NCBI RefSeq assembly: GCF_003755185.1
Contig: NZ_RKIC01000010.1
Location: 186,001 to 250,000, forward strand
Direction: 5' to 3'
From: Frigoribacterium sp. PhB24
GTDB lineage: Bacteria > Actinomycetota > Actinomycetes > Actinomycetales > Microbacteriaceae
Length of the DNA: 64,000 bases
In this document: piece by piece, positions 61,669 through 64,000 of the stretch
Position numbering within the stretch: position 1 is the first letter of the stretch
Layout of the letters: each line of letters opens with the position of its first letter
The notes under the pieces: model-generated
What the model was told of the DNA's origin: nothing
Databases searched by the model: none
The model's input: the letters and a program-made list of their open reading frames with translations, nothing else
Translations under genes and position numbers: made by a program

Positions 61669-62844
61669 TCAGGCGGCGATGCCCTCTTCGTCCTCGCGGA
61701 CGGCGACCCGCTCGTTCGCGAGTCGGGTGGCGCGGACGCTCCAGAGGTGCGTCAGGCCCGCGAGGGCGAGCCCGGCGGCGAGCCAGAGCGAGAGCGTCAG
61801 GGCGGCCCGACCCCAGCCCTGGCCGGGGAAGTAGACGATCGACTGGGTCGCGTGCAGCCACGCCGATCCGTTCCAGAAGGCGCCGAGCGCGCCGAAGAAC
61901 GGCGGCACGAGCTGCGACGAGAAGACACCGCCCGAGCTGGTGAAGTTCAGCATGACGAAGAGCATGGTCAGGGCGGGCGTCGTCCAGTGGCGCAGCAGGG
62001 GATGCAGGCCGATGCCGATGACCACGATGGCGGTCACGTACAACCAGCTGACGAGCGCCACCCCCCAGAGGCCGGTCGTGACGATGCCGTAGACGGGGCC
62101 GACGACGACCGTGCCGATCGCCGCGATCACGGCCGCCGTGACGACACCGGCGAGGAGGCGCCGGCCGAGACCCAGCCGAGCGCTCGCCGCCGAGATGGCG
62201 GCGGCGCTCGCGTACGCACCGACGCTGAGGGCGACGAGCAGGAAGAACAGCCCCTGACCCGTCGGGTCACCCTGTCCGCTCGGGACCACGTCGTCGACCT
62301 TCAGGGGCAGGCCGAGCCGATAGGCGACGGGGCCGAAGACCTTCTGCAGCACGCTCGCGGTCGTGTCCGACGCGGCGGACGAGACGTAGAGGGTCGCGTC
62401 GGCCGTGCCCACCTCGAACGCTCCGGCGATCTCGCGATCGGTGATGAGGGCCCGGGCCGCGTCGGCGTCGGCCACGGTGCGCACGTCGAGGGCGTCGGGA
62501 TCGGCGTCGTTGAGCTGCTGGGCGAAGACCTCGCTCTGGGCCGTGCCGCCGACCACCGCGACCGGCACGTGGTGCGGGGCCGGGTGGCCGAAGGCGCCGA
62601 GGTAGGCGAGGGCCATGCCGGTGGCGAGGAAGAGGGGAATGAGCACGTGCAGCGCGAGGGAGCGCCAGGCGGCGGCGTCGGGGCGGGGCCGACGCGCGGC
62701 CGCCGGCCGGGCGTGCTGGTGACCGCGGGGGAGGCGCGGGTCGGGCCGGTCGTCCCCGCCACGGAGCGCGTCGTCGCGGAACGGGCGCCGATCGGGGTGC
62801 GCGCCGTCGTCGGGTCGGTGCAGGGTCAGGTCGGTGGTCGTCAC
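61669..62844 (-). CDS. YhgE/Pip-like ABC-2 type membrane protein
   Basis: A 391-aa membrane protein: cytosolic Arg/Asp-rich N-terminus (about 60 residues), TM1 (LHVLIPLFLATGMALAYL), an outer domain of about 130 residues, then five TM helices. This YhgE/DUF3533-like layout is found in exporters and phage-infection proteins. GTG 62844 has GAGGAG upstream. A MarR-type gene is divergent with a palindrome between them, so it is probably controlled by that repressor. Confidence 0.8.
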   Translation of the reverse strand: MTTTDLTLHRPDDGAHPDRRPFRDDALRGGDDRPDPRLPRGHQHARPAAARRPRPDAAAWRSLALHVLIPLFLATGMALAYLGAFGHPAPHHVPVAVVGGTAQSEVFAQQLNDADPDALDVRTVADADAARALITDREIAGAFEVGTADATLYVSSAASDTTASVLQKVFGPVAYRLGLPLKVDDVVPSGQGDPTGQGLFFLLVALSVGAYASAAAISAASARLGLGRRLLAGVVTAAVIAAIGTVVVGPVYGIVTTGLWGVALVSWLYVTAIVVIGIGLHPLLRHWTTPALTMLFVMLNFTSSGGVFSSQLVPPFFGALGAFWNGSAWLHATQSIVYFPGQGWGRAALTLSLWLAAGLALAGLTHLWSVRATRLANERVAVREDEEGIAA

Positions 62845-62889
62845 GGGGCTCCTCGTGGTCGGGGGCGCCGTTGCCCGTCAGGTCGTACA

Positions 62890-62904
62890 GTTGCATTATG
62901 CAAC
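62890..62904. promoter_or_regulatory. MarR-type operator
   Basis: Perfect inverted repeat GTTGCAT-T-ATGCAAC in the 109-base region between the divergent YhgE-like and MarR genes. A similar TTGCAT word occurs at the other MarR operator (11071-11091). Confidence 0.8.
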
Positions 62905-62953
62905 ACAAAAGGCGTCCTCGGTGTTCCCGTCTGCCCGCCGTTAGGCTGACCCC

Positions 62954-63394
62954 GTGACGGACCAGCGGGGGCAGCGAGGTATCGACACGGTCTACTCGGA
63001 ACTCGAGACCGTGTCGCGGCGGGCCGTGGCCCGCGCCCGGCACAAGAGCGCTCCGTTGTCGTTCGTCGAACACTCGCTCGTCACCTTCATCGCCGCGAAC
63101 CCCGGTTGCCGCGCCACCGACATCGCGACGGACTTCGGCCTCAACCGCTCGACCGTCTCGCGCCAACTCGGCGGGCTCGTCGAGCTGGGCCTGGTCGAGT
63201 CCGGCGAGGGGGGCGTGGCAGAAGGGCGACGTGGCCAGGCCCTCACGCTGACCGCCCGAGGCCACGACCTGCTCGGCCGCTCGGTCGACGCCAACCGCTC
63301 CGCCCTGGCCGATCGGCTCGAGGGGTGGACGGCCGACGAGGTCGACGCCCTCGCCGCAGCGCTCCACCGCCTCAACTCGGCCTTCGTCGACTGA
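62954..63394 (+). CDS. MarR-family transcriptional regulator
   Basis: A 146-aa winged-helix regulator. DNA-binding part: ATDIATDFGLNRSTVSRQLG, then the wing region LTLTARGHDLL. No sensing Cys like that of OhrR, so it probably binds a ligand. GTG 62954 lies six bases after TAGGCT (62942-62947), a clear leaderless start. It is expected to repress the divergent membrane protein gene, and itself, through the palindrome at 62890-62904. Confidence 0.9.
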   Translation: MTDQRGQRGIDTVYSELETVSRRAVARARHKSAPLSFVEHSLVTFIAANPGCRATDIATDFGLNRSTVSRQLGGLVELGLVESGEGGVAEGRRGQALTLTARGHDLLGRSVDANRSALADRLEGWTADEVDALAAALHRLNSAFVD

Positions 63395-63701
63395 TCCCGA
63401 CGACCGGCCCGGGCGGCGATCTGCCACCGTCACGCGACGCCTGTCGTCGTGGGCGACGCGGAGGGCCCGGTCGCGCCTCCTCGTCATTCGGGGTACAGAT
63501 CGTGTGACGGATGTGACTGGAGTCACGTCGTGCGTCCTGCTGTGCACCCCCGACTGGGGACAAGCCGATCACGAGAAACCCTGAGGTGCGGGTTTACCCT
63601 TCCCGGTTCCGCCCGTAGGCTGATCGAGTTCCCCACCCCCGACGACCGTCGATCCGACGCGTCCTGCGGGCTCGGGACCGACCACAGATAGGTGCTCTTC
63701 C
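63395..63701. other. 307-base gap with promoter of the last gene
   Basis: It contains the inverted repeat GTGACT-GG-AGTCAC (63513-63526) and TAGGCT at 63616-63621 as a likely -10, giving a leader of about 75 bases. I looked for a c-di-AMP (ydaO) riboswitch because the next gene is a cell-wall hydrolase type, and did not find one. Confidence 0.5.
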
Positions 63702-64000
63702 GTGACTTCGCCCGTGACCCCGCCCCGCCGTCAGGGCGTCGCCGCCGCCGCCGCGACGGTGCTGCTCAGCCTCACGCTGGTCGTGTCGGGCACGGTGCTC
63801 GGGGCCTCACCCGCGCAGGCGGCCTCGTACCCGTCGTGGGACGACGTCCAGGCCGCCCGCTCGAGCGAATCCGCCAAGGCCGCCGAGGTCAGCCGCATCC
63901 AGGGGCTGCTCGATCAGCTCGCGAGCGACGCCGCGTCCGCCCAGGCCGAGGCCGAGCGTCTCGGTGCCGAGTTCGAGAAAGCCCAGGCCGATGCCGACGC
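63702..64000 (+). CDS. secreted coiled-coil protein, probably NlpC/P60 cell-wall hydrolase, 3' end outside window
   Basis: First 99 codons of an exported protein: GTG 63702, a signal with hydrophobic core (VLLSLTLVVSGTVLG) and cleavage after SPAQA. An Ala/Glu/Gln-rich coiled coil follows (ARSSESAKAAEVSRIQGLLD). This layout is that of RipA/CwlO-like peptidoglycan endopeptidases, whose catalytic domain would lie beyond the window. The catalytic domain is not visible, so the enzyme call is inference. Confidence 0.65.
   Translation, partial: MTSPVTPPRRQGVAAAAATVLLSLTLVVSGTVLGASPAQAASYPSWDDVQAARSSESAKAAEVSRIQGLLDQLASDAASAQAEAERLGAEFEKAQADAD

Noticed and set aside
63395-63701. c-di-AMP (ydaO) riboswitch before the coiled-coil cell-wall gene
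   Set aside because: The leader after the likely -10 is only about 75 bases and I could not find the conserved core elements.

Overview
The window is very GC-rich DNA with dense, mostly G/C-ending codons, many GTG starts and several TTG starts. Many genes have a TAnnnT -10 hexamer only 6-8 bases before the start codon, as in leaderless transcripts. This, with the gene content (OhrR/OsmC, class-E-sortase LAxTG protein, CGNR regulators, AraBDA pentose genes, PIG-V-like glycosyltransferase, AbiEi/DUF559-type protein), points to an actinobacterium, most likely a plant- or soil-associated Microbacteriaceae (Curtobacterium/Frigoribacterium-like; genus is inference). No rRNA, tRNA, CRISPR array or intact transposase was seen. 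Nearly every gene end, and some gene interiors, carry the short word AGGAGGCGCGG or its complement, often folded into a terminator hairpin.

Region by region. 1-7.1 kb: end of a sugar ABC permease gene, a 31-aa membrane peptide, acetamidase/formamidase, mntP, a serine hydrolase, and an EamA transporter plus unknown gene, divergent from a CGNR regulator. 7.2-11.0 kb: a lower-GC, fully translationally coupled five-gene operon: small secreted two-Cys protein, four-Cys lipoprotein, peptidoglycan-binding membrane adaptor, short ABC ATPase and four-TM permease. It looks like an exporter of, or protection against, a secreted peptide, and is the best candidate for an undescribed system. 11.1-15.9 kb: OhrR-type MarR with operator, OsmC peroxidase, CorA, a D-2-hydroxyacid dehydrogenase and an aldo/keto reductase. 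15.9-17.7 kb: a low-GC island (one secreted 4-Cys protein, one small cytosolic protein) bracketed by 71-bp direct repeats.

17.7-33.5 kb: two hypothetical proteins and an LLM monooxygenase, then a pentose/polyol catabolic region. This comprises alditol oxidase plus aldose 1-epimerase, a ChvE-GguAB-type ABC importer, a LacI-family repressor and araBDA. Perfect or near-perfect TGAGCGCTCA operators lie at three promoters (alditol oxidase, importer, araB), so one LacI-type repressor probably controls import and catabolism together. 33.5-45 kb: LLM oxidoreductase, PIG-V-like membrane glycosyltransferase, HTH regulator, a decayed esterase pseudogene, a secreted subtilase, a triplicated 101-bp repeat block, a sortase-anchored adhesin-like protein and an EEP-fold hydrolase.

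45-64 kb: OB-fold protein, aldo/keto reductase, Pr6Pr-like membrane protein, a secreted amine oxidase whose domain order is circularly permuted, an alpha/beta hydrolase, NAD(P)H-hydrate epimerase, an AbiEi/DUF559-like protein, two MFS transporters, an ABC-2 pair, a DedA protein with a coupled P-loop kinase, a histidine phosphatase, a second alditol-oxidase paralogue, a YhgE-like membrane protein with divergent MarR regulator, and the start of a secreted coiled-coil (NlpC/P60-type) cell-wall protein that runs off the window. Several palindromic or tandem repeat families sit in the gaps between genes.
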